This document shows, in pieces, positions 49,246-59,834 of a stretch of DNA of 64,000 nucleotides. This DNA is from Trebouxia sp. TZW2008 (Eukaryota; Chlorophyta; Trebouxiophyceae; Trebouxiales; Trebouxiaceae), in NCBI GenBank assembly GCA_002118135.1, contig BDIU01000214.1:144638-208637 (forward strand), in the 5' to 3' direction. The notes under the pieces were generated by a model that was given only the letters and a program-made list of their open reading frames with translations, did not search any database and was not told where the DNA came from. The first letter of the stretch is position 1. The number at the start of each line of letters is the position of its first letter. Made by a program: the position numbers and the translations under genes.

Positions 49246-51628
49246 AGATAGATAGATATTACAGTCCGGGGTAGGGAGATAGATGTGACTCATGGGACTT
49301 CCTGGCTTGAAAGCACAGGTGAATGTGTCTGGTACTGACGAGGGCTTTCAGCTGCGGAATGCAAAGCTCCAACTGACCTTTGATTCATGACCACTGACTA
49401 TCTGCATCACTGACCTGAGCTTGTGGCTGGGCCATGCGCTGCTGCAATTTGGCCTTGCTTTGTTTCATGACAATGCACTGACAGCACCATTGACCTGGGC
49501 TTGCAGCTGTGCCATGCGTTGCTGCAACTTATGCTTTCTCTCTGTTTCATTGCAAAGCACTGACTGCATCACTGACCTGGGCTTGCAGCTGTGCCATGCG
49601 CTGCTCCAGGTCTGCTGTCTGCTGCTGAGTTGCAGCCTGCAGGTCCAGCACTGCTTGCTGCTGCTGGCTACCCAAGGCCGCCTTGGCCTGCTCCAAAGCC
49701 CCCTTCAGCTCCTCAGCACGCCTAGCGTGCTCCTCAGCATGCCTAGCATGCTCCTTGAGCTGCTTGCTGACCTGGCTCTTATGCTCTGCATCGGCTTGCT
49801 GAGCGGTTTGCAGGCTGGCCTCGGTCTCCTCAACCTGATGTGCACAGCCATGTCAGGGGCAGTAGCAGCAGGAGGCATTGCAATGAGTCATGATACAGAA
49901 TGCAACAGCAGATGCACCGGTCTCTCACTTTGCCCAGAAGGCTTTCTGTAGTCATGGCAATGTCAGAGTTGGACTTATTGCACCTGCAAGCTGCATTCTG
50001 TTCTGGTATTTGCAGTTTTCTTAGGGTCCTAGCATGTCATGAAGATCTGAGGTGAGATGACTATTCCACAAGGCTCAAAAGGACAATTTTGAGTGGCGAC
50101 GCCACAGATCTACTGGTTGGTGATACGTCCTCTGTATCGGCATTGATTAGAGTCAGATGCAAGCCTGATGAATGCAGGAGTTGTAAGAGCATGAATCAGG
50201 GTTGATGCAGGTGGTCCTGTGTTTTGCAACTGACAATACGGCTTTGCTCAAAGATAGGCATATCAAGCTTGCTGTCACGTTCAACATGTCAGAGTTGGCT
50301 TGCTACTTGATCCTTGCAAAGTACTCTTAGCATCTCAATCTCCATTTGATTGAAACAACTCAGCTGTACCTGAACCAGTATGCAGAGGCCCTACCTGACG
50401 CTGAGACTCTGTCAGCTGAGCCTGCAGCTCCTCCTCACGGGCTGCAGCAGCATCCTGAGCCCGCTCCAGGCTGTTTGTCAGCTCCTGCACCTGCACCGCG
50501 CACCAGCAATCAAGCTTTTGCACATTGCAGAAACACTGACTCTGTCGTTCACAGGAGTTCATCATGTTTGTTGCAGGCCAAGTTCTTGACTGCAGTCTTG
50601 AGCTGCAGCATGATCCTGAGCTCAGTCCAAACTGTTTGTCAGCTCTTGTACCTGCGCCACTCAGCAGCAATCAAGCTGGCGCCTGTTTCGCAACCACATG
50701 ACCATGCCAAGAGTTGCATTGGTGTGATGATGCAGGCTCTGTTCTTGAAGGCAGACTGCAACTGCATTCTGAGCCTGCTCCAGAGTATTCGTCAGCTCCT
50801 GCACCCGCACCACATCAAGCAAATTCATAAGCAAGCTCTTGCTGATGGCAAGGGCCAGGCAAAACCGTTTCATGCACAATGGCAATGCAAACAATCTGCC
50901 TTGCCCTGCAAATGGTCTACAGAAAAGTCAGCACTGCTCCCAGCAGGTCAAGTGATAACAACACTCAAGATATTGCACAAGTTCAACTCATGCTGCCTCA
51001 TGGTGCCTGCCACGAGGGATATGGGCATCCAGTTGCCTTTCCAAAAACATGACATTTGATGTAAGGACATGCTTGTTGCAAAGACAACGCAATTGGGAAC
51101 CAATCACCGCAATTTTACTCCAGTCTTACTTCCGCAGGCACTGTAATCAAGGGATAGGACTTGTGCCACACACACCTAGCAGTATATGCTGGAACATGCA
51201 ATGATCACTAAGATTATTTAGTATCATTGTAAACAAGCGCGACCATTGCAACAAGTACTGCTGTACCTGTTGCTGCACCTCTGCATGGTCAGCTCTCAGC
51301 TGGTCTTCCTGGCTCTGTGCGGAATCCTGCACGCTCTCCAGCTCACCAGTCAAAGCTTGCACCTGCAATGGACCACAGACTGATGAGGATGCTGTGCACA
51401 CACCAAGTGTACAAGTTAGCCCCTGGTATCTGATGCAAGTCAATGAAGTGCAGTTCTCAAAGCCAGCCTCCATGCGAGAAGAACGCCTGTGTGGTCAGCA
51501 CCCACAGTTAGCAAATGATATCGCCGTGAGATGCAAATCAGGCCATGTCACAGCCTATGCTGACGCAGACCATCTGCTTTTCCTGAGCCTCTGAGATGAC
51601 AGACAAGCCATGCAAAGTGACACAGACA

Positions 51629-51661
<33 letters not shown>

Positions 51662-53821
51662 ATACAAAGAGACACAGCGTTGCACACAGACCCCAACAAA
51701 CAAGACCCCTGTGCATTCCATAAAACAGCAGAAAGCAGTACCTGTGCCCTCAGCCTCTTGGTGGCAGCTTGCATGTCTGCCTCCTGCCTGTCCCTGTCAG
51801 CAGCGGCCTCTTGGGCCTCCCCCAACTGGGCTGTCAAGCTGGCCACTTCAGTCTCCAACTGCTGCTGAGTGGTGGTCAGCTCTGTGATGTACTCCTCATT
51901 GATCTCTGCTGCTTCACGTAGGGAGGCAGTCATCTGAGCGTCTTTGGCTGCCAGCTGCTCGTCTTTGGCTGCTAGCTGCTCATCCTTCTGAACTAGCTCA
52001 TCCTCTTTTGCTGCAACCTGCAGGTTTCAAATCTTTGAGACACAGGCTTTGTTTACATGATGTACTGTTCGTTCATCTCTGCTGCTTCACATAAGGAGGC
52101 AGTCATCTGAGCGTCTTTGGCTGCCAGCTGCTCGTCTTTGGCTGCTAGCTGCTCATCCTTCTGAACTAGCTCATCCTCTTTTGCTGCAACCTGCAGGTTT
52201 CAACATCATTGAGACACAGGCTTTGTTTACATGATGTACTGTTCATTCAACTCTGCTGCGTCACAAAAGGAGGCAGTCATCTGAACGTCTTTGGCTGCCA
52301 GCTGCTCATCTTTGGCCGCCAGCATGTCAACTTTCTCAGCTACCTCATCCTCTTTTGCTGCATTCACCTTGGGATGCTGTCTTGGCTTGCAGGCTGACGG
52401 CATCATAGGGGCTATCAAAATAGGGAAAAACGCTGTGGCAAGTTCTGCTGTAACGTATGAGGACGGCGGACAAGACTGCCCCCATTGTGCAGCCAGGCAG
52501 GGCACTCAGTGCATTCAAGACATCGGGCCCAAGAGGCACACACAGAAGTATAGCAAATGCTGTACATGAACACAAATTAAGTAAATGCAATTGCCCACAA
52601 CTGCTGCATGCAAAGTCAGTGACTGCTGAGCGGCATTGAGCGGCATTGCCGGCAATGCAAACGCAGCGTGAGTGCACGTGCGCTGCTAATCAGCTCTGCA
52701 CTGCATACCTGATTCTGAAGGTCCATCAGCTGCTCAGCCTGGTACTCCAGCTGCCCCTGCACTTGCTCTACTTGATCCTGAGCCTGCTGCAACCTATCTT
52801 TCAACACCTGCTGCTCTGAGGTTGCACTGGGACTGCTGTCCACTGCAGTGGCCGGCCCTTGGGGCTCTGCACCTTTCTGCTTTCCCTCCTGCTGCTCAGG
52901 CTGCACAGGTGCTGCTGCTGACGCTGCAGGTGACTGTGCAGCTGATTTTGCAGCTGGCTGCGCAGTTGGCTTTGCAGCTGGCTGAGCAGGTGCTGATGCT
53001 GCTGACTGAGCAGGTGCTGATGCTGCTGACTGAGCAGGTGCTTTTGCATCTGACTGTGCAGAAGATGCCTTTGCAGCTAGCTGGGCATGTGCTTTTGCAA
53101 TTGGCAGTGCATGCGTCTGCTCAGGTGCTCGTGAAGCAGGTTGAGCAGCTGATTGGGCGGTGTCAGCCTTTGAGTGCGCAGCTGGTTGTTTAAGGGCTGG
53201 TGCAGCTGCCTGCGTCGCTGCCTGGTGCTCACTAGGTGATGAGCTGTTTGACCTAAACAACCTGGTCTTGGCTGTCTTGCCACTGGGTACTTGACTAGAC
53301 TGTGATGCAGCAGATATGTTCTGTTTGGCTGCATGAGGTGACTCTGGGCTGCTGGAAGGCTGCCGATTGTGGCTGGTCCCTGGCCTGCCTCCTGAGGACG
53401 ACACTGGAGAGGATGGACCTTTTGGTGCAGCCTCCTGCTTTGCTTTCGCTGCTGCCCTCGCTTCCTTCTTGGCTTTCTTCGCTTTTGCAGCATCTTGCAT
53501 GGCACGAATGTCAGCAAAGCTCTTGCCTTTGAACTTATTCAGGGTGGCAGAGAAATCGTGCTTGGGTCTCTTGTCCTCGGTGTACTGGGCCTGTGGCACT
53601 GGCAGGCCAGATGCCTTTGCTGCTGCTATGGCCTCCCTTTCCTGCCGTTGATGCAGACTGAACATCGCCTGCAGAAGTTGCAAGCGATTACAACACAAGG
53701 TGCGTCAAACACTCAGTGCCGAGCATCTCATGTCTGTAGCGCTTACATCAGCCCTGCCAACAGCAACCAAGTCGATGCCATTGGAAAAGCGTTTGGACGC
53801 TCTGGGTTCTGCGCCCTCCAT
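39492..53821 (-). CDS. Golgin-84-like coiled-coil protein with C-terminal membrane anchor
   Basis: Long tethering-type protein, 18 exons, 1,449 aa. Exons: 53747-53821, 52709-53668, 51742-52017, 51267-51362, 50395-50490, 49577-49834, 48711-48836, 47988-48230, 45679-45864, 44816-45382, 44382-44486, 43814-43900, 43029-43376, 42312-42557, 41667-41748, 41427-41554, 40386-40568, 39492-39779. All joins keep frame, and 16 of 17 introns are phase 0. The N-terminal 300 residues are Ala/Pro/Ser-rich with KGKSFADIRAMQDAAKAKK. Exons 2-17 are heptad-rich coiled coil (QLQADLESSQEQ, ADLEQRMAQLQAQ, many Gln runs). The last exon ends RPLARAAAMIYIIVLHIVAV, a single hydrophobic tail like golgin-84/GC1 (RRYPxARxxxxxYxxxLHLW). 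Golgi membrane tethering is inferred from this architecture. Coiled coils align poorly, so the family name is less sure than the gene structure. Confidence 0.72.
39779..39905 (-). repeat. Copy of last-exon acceptor in golgin intron 17
   Basis: On the minus strand the real junction 'tttgctgttgcag' + 'gcccgtgccaagaggcag' (39779) is repeated about 110 bp upstream as 'tttgcttttgcgg' + 'gcttgtgccaagaggcaa' (39840-39900). The AG of the copy has decayed. Confidence 0.75.
40386..41430 (-). repeat. AG|GT-containing tandem copies spanning golgin intron 16
   Basis: The minus-strand motif 'AG|GTCATGTCAGCAGAC' or a near variant occurs at about 41427 (the real donor of exon 16), 41150, 40843, 40712 and 40568 (the real acceptor, CAG|GTGATGTCAGCGGAT). 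Each copy is preceded by a Pro/Ala-coding 'GCACCTC' stretch. Donor and acceptor of this intron are thus members of one tandem family. A copy of the exon 17 end (cagcttgagcagctc) also lies at 40222-40262. Confidence 0.75.
42902..43097 (-). repeat. Duplicated exon 13 end with donor, golgin
   Basis: The plus-strand stretch 43027-43095 (cacctgggcgcgggcctgag ... agcctgtgtaaggcg) is repeated at 42903-42970 (cacctgagagcgggcctgag ... ggcctgagcgaggcg). It includes the donor and the coding end QVADAASKDLAQARAQ. The offset is about 124 bp. Confidence 0.8.
45785..46235 (-). repeat. Three copies of exon 9 start with acceptor, golgin
   Basis: The exon 9 start (45864) is repeated at about 45963-46075 and 46140-46240, spaced about 180 bp. 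Shared plus-strand strings are 'aactgctcctctaggctgtg' and 'agctgactgtgctgctgcct'. All copies keep sequence from both sides of the acceptor. Confidence 0.8.
46405..46472 (+). mobile_element. SINE-like dispersed repeat, copy B
   Basis: Reads ggccacacacacctagcagt, atatgctggaatgtgtaaag, then attattatcatta. Same core and tail as copy A, here in golgin intron 8 next to the tandem units. Confidence 0.6.
46510..47430. repeat. About 350-405-bp tandem units in golgin intron 8
   Basis: Three diverged units share 'gggtttgaaccc' or 'gggtttgggccc' (46578, 46931, 47336), 'agtgagccttg(t/g)tcagg', 'tcagctagaa' and 'gtgctgcaaatgcatctgg'. Units 2 and 3 also share 'aggcaaaaagca' and 'gtgtcgcgcaatg'. The gggtttgaacccgagtctcc string looks like a tRNA T-arm, but no full tRNA fold is present. 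Confidence 0.75.
49204..49258. repeat. (AATC)n-(GATA)n microsatellite
   Basis: Nine or so tandem 'aatc' units followed by three 'gata' units, in golgin intron 6. Confidence 0.9.
49425..49620 (-). repeat. Three copies of exon 6 end with donor, golgin
   Basis: The plus-strand string 'gacctgggcttgcagctgtg' + 'ccatgcgctgctcc' marks the real donor and exon end (49577). Copies lie at about 49494 (ccatgcgttgctgc) and 49412 (gacctgagcttgtggctggg), spaced about 82 bp. Confidence 0.8.
50395..50815 (-). repeat. Three copies of exon 5 start with acceptor, golgin
   Basis: Minus-strand copies begin near 50810, 50660 and 50490 (the real exon), each with 'gcag' and then a VQELTN(S/T)L-coding stretch. The two upstream copies soon meet stops or lose frame. 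Spacing is about 150-170 bp. Confidence 0.8.
51151..51225 (+). mobile_element. SINE-like dispersed repeat, copy C
   Basis: Reads ggacttgtgccacacacacc, tagcagtatatgctggaaca, then agattatttagtat. Lies in golgin intron 4. Confidence 0.6.
51631..51661. repeat. (GGCA)n microsatellite
   Basis: Seven tandem cagg/ggca units in golgin intron 3. Confidence 0.9.
51905..52372 (-). repeat. Three copies of exon 3 start with acceptor, one perfect, golgin
   Basis: Exon 3 begins at 52017. The block 51922-52030, which crosses the acceptor, recurs at about 52095-52203 with no difference that I can find over about 109 bases, and again at 52268-52372 with many changes. The middle copy encodes the same KEDELVQKDEQLAAKDEQLA stretch and ends in a possible donor (atcat|gtaaac). 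Confidence 0.88.
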
Positions 53822-54246
53822 GTTGTTGCTGCCTAGACCTCAACTATTCGGCATGACGTCAGGGCTTGTAGACGGAACTTAACAGCTTGCCACGTTCAAT
53901 CCAATCGCAGCAGCAGTTTACGTATACAAATGCGTGCCCACTGACGCAAAAGCCTGGTCTGAGTCAACTGGGCGACCCTGAAGCTTTGCAAATTCCCTGC
54001 AGACCTGCACAGCTGCATAGTCTGACCGATTCGTCCGTGCGTCACTAGCGTAACGCTCGACATTGGACAAAACAAACGCTGAGCCTTGCCATAGGGCCCA
54101 AATACCAGACACAGGCAAGGCTCTGGTCTGCATATCAGCGCTGAAAATGGACCCTTGGAACTTGGTAGGCGGCGGTCTTCATGTGATAGCTCTCGTTGCG
54201 TTCCCTGTCATAAGTAGCCAGTGATCTGAACTTGATCTGTTGTCCT
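53822..54246. promoter_or_regulatory. Bidirectional promoter, golgin / DnaJ-CS gene
   Basis: 425 bp between divergent start codons. It must hold both promoters. A minus-strand ORF (53918-54133) crosses it without family resemblance. Confidence 0.5.
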
Positions 54247-57200
54247 ATGGTGTTGTCACGACTTGCGCAGGTGAACGACCTGAATGGACACGCCTTGTAT
54301 GACATGCTGCAAGTCAATCCGAAAGCCAATCTGGCTGATCTGAAAAGGGTACAAGCTTGTTGTCTTTAGCTTGCTTGCCTCCTGTCCTTTGTAGAGTCCT
54401 CTGATGATGACAGCAGCTTAGCTGTGCAGGCCTACAGATTGCTTGCCAAAAAGCATCATCCAGACAGAGGAGGCAGCGCCGCTGACTTTGCTCGTGTTCA
54501 GCAAGCTTTTGAGGTGTTGTCAGACCCTCGTCAGCGCGAAGTATATGACACTTGGGCCAAGCAGCTGCAGTTCCGATATGTACGCGGCGTTGCAGCTCAG
54601 GTCAGTACTGTAGCAGCTTCTGCTTAATACCAATGTGAGCTACCTTTCAAAGGGGCTGACAAAGCTGCCAGCGCTTCATAAGGCATGAGCCATGGGGTCA
54701 GCCCTGATTTAGCACATGCGTGCAGACAACAGGAGGGGAGGATGTGCTCCTTGATGAATTTGAGGAGCTGGGGCTGCACTGTGATCCAAAAACACAGCTA
54801 GTTGTCACCTGCGAGGTCTGCAGGCGGCCAGCTACCAAAGAATGCTGGACATGCGGAATGAAAATCTGCGAGTTTTGCACCTTGAAACGCCACTGGAAGG
54901 TCTGCTCAGCGTGCCATGTGCAGTACACACCTAGAGATGCAAACAACAAATGCTCCCTGCAAGCTGCTCTGCCCTGTTGATGATTGAATGGCAGGCACCG
55001 ATGCCACTATTGACGCATGTTTCAAAGGTTGAACATCAGACGTCCATACAAAGCCGCTCAGAACAAGCCTGCCTGGCGAGACAGGACTTGGGCCACACTC
55101 ATCTAGCACTTGTGCTGGAATGTGTAACGGTTATTATTTCTATTATTGTTATTGGCGCATGCGTTGCCAGAACACAAACTTTTCAGTTCTGGCACAAGAG
55201 GCAATGCTCAGTGCAAGCCAAGTGAACGCTTGGACTGCCAGCGCAAATCATTGTCTGCTGTGCAGGGAACTTTCCCTCTGCACTGGCCCCTGGTCAACTC
55301 TGACCACATGCGCATCAAGCTTGCAAAGCGAGAGCTAGAGAAGAAGAGAATAGAAGATGACCAGAGGTGTGCCTCCTCTGGTCTGCCATGCATTGAGCCC
55401 AAGCAACCAGTCCAATTGCACATAAGTTGAGCTCAAGTCCTAAGTAGTCCAGCAAAGGACCCAAATAGCCCTAGCTGGCCCATTGCATGCATTCATGCAT
55501 CATCAGTGGCCACAGCACTGCTGCCATCTGTTCTGCCTTGCAGGCCTGATTGCATCCCGCTTGTGCTGTTGACAAGGTGCTGCCGTGTTTGAACAAGATC
55601 ATCAAGTTTCAACAATGGCATCATGACTATAACACACCTGCCAGCTGCTCTGTGAAAGCAATCGCTACCATGCACACACCTGACATCAGCCCAGCTTGCT
55701 TGTGACCCTCATGAGTCCCAAGGAACAGTGGCATCCTGGCAGGATGTATATGTACACTCTTTGAGTGCAAAGTCAGCATGATGCAATGCAGGCTGAGGTT
55801 GGAAGACCCAAACTTCAGAACAGAGACTCAGCTGCAGACCATCCGCTCATTCAGGGATGCTGCCTATCGCATGTCACAACACAAGGACAAACTGGTGAAG
55901 CCCTGCAGTGGTTGCCTCCTTGTCTGCCAGCATTTGAACAACATCAAAAGACCCAGCAGCATATTGCAGCCCTTTGTAGCATGAGCTCACAGCCTGTATA
56001 CGACGCAATAGGATGCACACTCAGTTGTGCACACCAGTCTTTGGTGCCACGAAGCATAGTGTCTCTAGCATGTCTAAAGCAACAAACTATGCTATACAGC
56101 ACATGGCATTCAGTGCACACTAGCTTTGCTGCGCTTTATGGCATCCAGTGTAGTCAATGCTTGAAACACATTTGCTACAGCGCATGGGTGCCAGTGCCAC
56201 TCTGCTGTGTTTGTCTGAGTATTGAGTAGAGCCTATTATATATTATTCGTCAATAAAGGTTAGTCATGAGTGTGCAATCATCAGCATTCAAGTATAAAAA
56301 GGCGCATGTGTTTGGCTTGGCTGAACAAGATTACTATATCATTCTGCAAAAGCCCGCTCACTGTCGTGTGCTGAATGATCAGGTGACATACAGCTTGGAG
56401 CTAGCCCAGTTCTACATGTGGGCGCAGACGCAGCAATACATCTTCATAGCGATACACATCCCAACAGGTAATACATAACAGCTGTGAGTATGTTACTGGC
56501 TCAATAAGTTGCAAATGAGTGAACCAGTTCATATGACACCCATACAGCTTCATGGCAGTGGGGCTTTTTTAAGAACCGATACGCGCCAGCTTTGGTATTG
56601 TAGCCTAGCTTGACAAATCGTTCATTTTGCACCTGTTCACCTTGCTTTTTCATACAAGAGGTTTTGATCCTGCACCACACTGACTGCCTTGAGTTGCTGC
56701 TGATCTCCACCTGACACATGCTGCTGATTATCATGTTCTGCTGCACCTTGTCTATCACATAGCAGGAATGGCAGATGATATTTTCTTGCAGGGTATGAGG
56801 ACAAGGAGCTTCACCTAGACTGCAATCACAGCAGCTTGCTGCTGCAACCCTTCAACTCTCCGCCAGTCGTTGACCGCCTCTTTGGCTACCCCATCGACTG
56901 TCAGCAGCCTATAGAGACCTTCAAGTAAGTATTGCATTCAGACTCAAACACACAAAACATGGGTGCTTCAGGATCTGTGTCTTGCATGCCTGCCTAGCTG
57001 CTGTTGCCTCATTTATCTGTTTGTTGACATCTATAAGATTTACATCCGAAATAATTGCAAATTGTACTTTGTTGTAAAGGGCCATCTAGTGTATGGGAAA
57101 GGATCTATTTCTTGCCAACCCATTCAGGTCAGGATGCTGCTATGGCAATTGTGCAGAGCAGCTTGTTTTCCATTATAGTGCAGTGTCTCCCTTGAGAAAC

Positions 57201-59150
57201 TTGCATAGCCTGAGTCACATGCAGCTTGGCTTTCTGCACAAACGTACGACCGCACAATATTGCTATGCATGATGAGCATCAATCCAAGCAGAAACAGATG
57301 GCAAAATTGACAATCCTGTGTATGCAGGACCCAGGACAAGACTTTGCTGGTGATGTGTATTCACAAGGCCAAATTCGGTGAAAAGTAGTTGCATTTGTTT
57401 CACGGAGATCCTGATGGCGCCAGATGCATGCAACCTCTCTATAATCTCACTGGTCAGCCATTCAATCAGCAAACATTCAAAGCAGCAATATGCTTGGAGC
57501 AATGTACTCAGCACACCTTTCCAATCATGTCTATGCACATATGCTAAGCCCTCTATGGAGTGCAAAGTCCTGATTCAATCCGCCGATTTGCCCATTTGCT
57601 CTGCTGGCATACTTTTGCAGGCGATTGTCGTAGCAGGTACAGCACTCACATCAATGCGGGAGCTCAGATTTGTTGACTTGTTGGTGACCTGGAAGCACAT
57701 CCCCAAAATTGCACTCACGAGCAAGCTTTGGGGCATCGCCAAGATCACATATCATAGCAACACCCAAGCATTCATGCCGCGAGTAAACTGTTGGTCCCAT
57801 GATGCAGCTGAATGCACTTCAGATGAGCACAGATCTTTGTTGAGGACACTTCTCTGACACAGCCAATGCAGCAGTCGAGCGACAGTAGCAGCAGCCATGC
57901 AGCCTTGACAGCAGTGCAGCTTTGTGATGCTGCAAAAGGCAGGCGCAAAACAAATGACCTCAGCATTTGATTGCTTGCAGAGTCAGCAGATGATGTGCTG
58001 CTTGAGATGCAAGTGCCATTTTGGATAGACACAGATGATGTGCACATCAACATTGGAGAGCAGCAGTTGCAGGTGTCTGTGCGGAATACGCTGTGCTTTT
58101 GCCGCACTTACCGGAGCAGCAGGCAGGTGCAGCAGAGTTTGCATTCTGGCATGTGACTTGGGCCAAATTTGTTGAGTTGCCCGTGGTTTTCAATGATGTC
58201 CAGACCTGTATTGTTCCCTTTTCAGCCTTTATAGCATCAGTCTCTTGCTCAACAAAGATGGCTGAGACTGTATTGCAGTTCATCCATGACAGGAAATCAG
58301 AGCTGCACGCAGCATTGTGAGCGGTTCTGATTGCAGCTGACATCACAAGCCATTGTGTCAGCTTGTTTACTCGGTTCATGATCTGGAGGGAGACTCCCAG
58401 AACTACACTGACGAGCAAGCTTTGGGAAACACTGAGATCACATATCGTAGCAGAATTCAAGCATTTGTGCTGCGAGTAAACTGTGGGTTCGATTGTTGGT
58501 GTCAGCTTGTTGTATGATGCATGTGCAGTGAGAACAACAGCAAGAAGATTGCTGTGGACATTGAGGAAAGTATGTGGACGCTTGATCAGGACTTGGATGG
58601 CACCACTGATGCCTTTCACACCTTGATAATAAGCCTCGCCAGGCCAGCAGTCACAGCAGATGAGCGCAACTGGAAACAAGGTGAGTTTCTTATCAGGCAG
58701 CTCTCATGAGCGTGGCGCTCAAGCAGGCCAGATTATGATGCTGATTGTATGCTTGATTTGTCCTTAAAGCTGTGTGAAGTTTGCCAGACAATTGCATAGT
58801 CAAGCACAGTGTCCAGCAGACATCTGAAGCAGGAAGCAGTCATTGGCTGCTTAAAGAGACATCACATAAGCTTACTGCTGCTTGCAGGCAAACGTCAAGA
58901 CAACACATCACAACAAAGGGCAGGCAGCATGCACCTGAAAGGCTATCGATTCTTTGCTGATGATGAAGACAATTACGGCTTGGAGGACATCTTGCAGGCC
59001 AATATGCTGCTAAAGACAGGCAGTGCATACATGCCCGCAAAGCCATGGCAACATGGTGTTGCCAACAAGACTGTCAACAGATCAGACATGCTCAACAAGG
59101 ATGCCAGGAGACATCTGGCGCAAATGTCTGCCTCTGCATCAGAGCTCTGA
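54247..59150 (+). CDS. DnaJ-domain protein with Cys-rich middle and CS-like C-terminus
   Basis: Probable Hsp40-type co-chaperone. Exons: 54247-54348, 54430-54600, 54726-54899, 55266-55366, 55777-55894, 56293-56467, 56792-56924, 57328-57377, 57981-58122, 58529-58680, 58888-59150. All in phase, 526 aa. The J domain is N-terminal ([34 protein letters not shown] with intact [17 protein letters not shown]). Next is a Cys/His cluster ([20 protein letters not shown] ... FCTLKRHWK), a likely zinc site. A charged middle follows ([14 protein letters not shown]). The C-terminal part ([20 protein letters not shown] ... [13 protein letters not shown]) looks like a CS/p23-NudC fold. The acceptors of exons 5 and 6 are the least certain. 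Intron 9 needs a GC donor (AG|GCAGGT). CS plus J domains suggest an Hsp70/Hsp90 link, which is inference. Confidence 0.75.
55058..55155 (+). mobile_element. SINE-like dispersed repeat, copy D
   Basis: Longest copy: acaagcctgcctggcgagac, aggacttgggccacactcat, ctagcacttgtgctggaatg, tgtaacggttattatttcta, then ttattgttatt. Lies in intron 3 of the DnaJ-CS gene. Confidence 0.6.
57655..58500 (+). repeat. Block shared by two introns of the DnaJ-CS gene
   Basis: About 57665-57800 (intron 8) and 58365-58495 (intron 9) share 'acgagcaagctttggg', 'gatcacatatc(a/g)tagca' and 'gcgagtaaactgt(t/g)gg' in the same order and spacing. The exon between them is not duplicated. Confidence 0.7.
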
Positions 59151-59561
59151 GGGAATAGCTGCACATGCAAGCTGACATAGTAATGCTTGTTACATCGCCG
59201 GTTGTTATTTACAATTCTGTTGATAGGACAACAAGCAAGCAAAAATTAAAGTTGTCTGCAACAAAATGGGTTGAACTGAGCAAGCAAGGGTGTGAACCTT
59301 GTCTATACGTGTGTTGCATGTCATGCTTGACGCATTGCTGCATGCATGCAGTAGATGTAACAAACGGCATGCAAGACTTGGAAACCAAAGGCCTAGAGCA
59401 TATATCCAAGAATTGCTACTCTCAGCGTTGACCAGCTATCCTAACTAGTGTACAAGAGTATCAAAGAAGGCAGACAAACAGGCTGAGCACTTCAGCTTTG
59501 TTTCTCAGTCGTTTCAGTTTGCAAGCGGCACAAGTGGCTCTGATTGTAAAGGGCGAAGTGA
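59151..59561. other. Convergent 3' intergenic region
   Basis: About 410 bp between the stops of the DnaJ-CS gene (+) and SF3B5 (-). Two 3' UTRs are expected. No other feature seen. Confidence 0.55.
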
Positions 59562-59834
59562 CTATTCTATCTCTTCAGGTCTTGCTGGGGTCAAGCCGCA
59601 GGGTAACAGCATTTTCTGCATCAGGTCATACTTTTTTCGGCCTACTGACTCGTTCTCTGCTATAGCGAAGTATGAGACCAGGGAATGATGTCCGATGTAC
59701 GACGCGTAACTGTCCCTGTGCACGTTCACCGCCCACTCGAATCTGCCAAGATCAGCGTGCCCGGTCCCGACGTACTTTGCTTGCAGATGCTCTAGCTGGC
59801 TGTTGATGTTGAAGCGATCCTGCAAGGTTGCCAT
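59562..59834 (-). CDS. SF3B5: Splicing factor 3B subunit 5 (SF3b10)
   Basis: Smallest subunit of SF3b, the U2 snRNP subcomplex that clamps the branch-point duplex. A single exon encodes 90 aa (human 86). Reads MATLQDRFNINSQLEHLQAK, YVGTGHADLGRFEWAVNVHR, DSYASYIGHHSLVSYFAIAE, NESVGRKKYDLMQKMLLPCG, then PARPEEIE. All are in family order: SQLEHLQ, YxGTGHAD, W..N.HRDSY.SY.GH, YFAIAENES, LMxKMLxPCG. It is the only clearly intronless gene in the window. The frame is open upstream, but this ATG matches the family start. Confidence 0.97.
   Translation of the reverse strand: MATLQDRFNINSQLEHLQAKYVGTGHADLGRFEWAVNVHRDSYASYIGHHSLVSYFAIAENESVGRKKYDLMQKMLLPCGLTPARPEEIE

Noticed and set aside
53918..54133. 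Minus-strand ORF of 71 codons upstream of the golgin start
   Set aside because: It lies in the 425-bp divergent promoter, does not splice in frame to the golgin and resembles no family.
57605..57670. A possible extra exon of the DnaJ-CS gene ([18 protein letters not shown])
   Set aside because: It meets a stop in frame, and exon 8 (57328-57377) joins exon 9 (57981) directly in the right phase with a sensible product.
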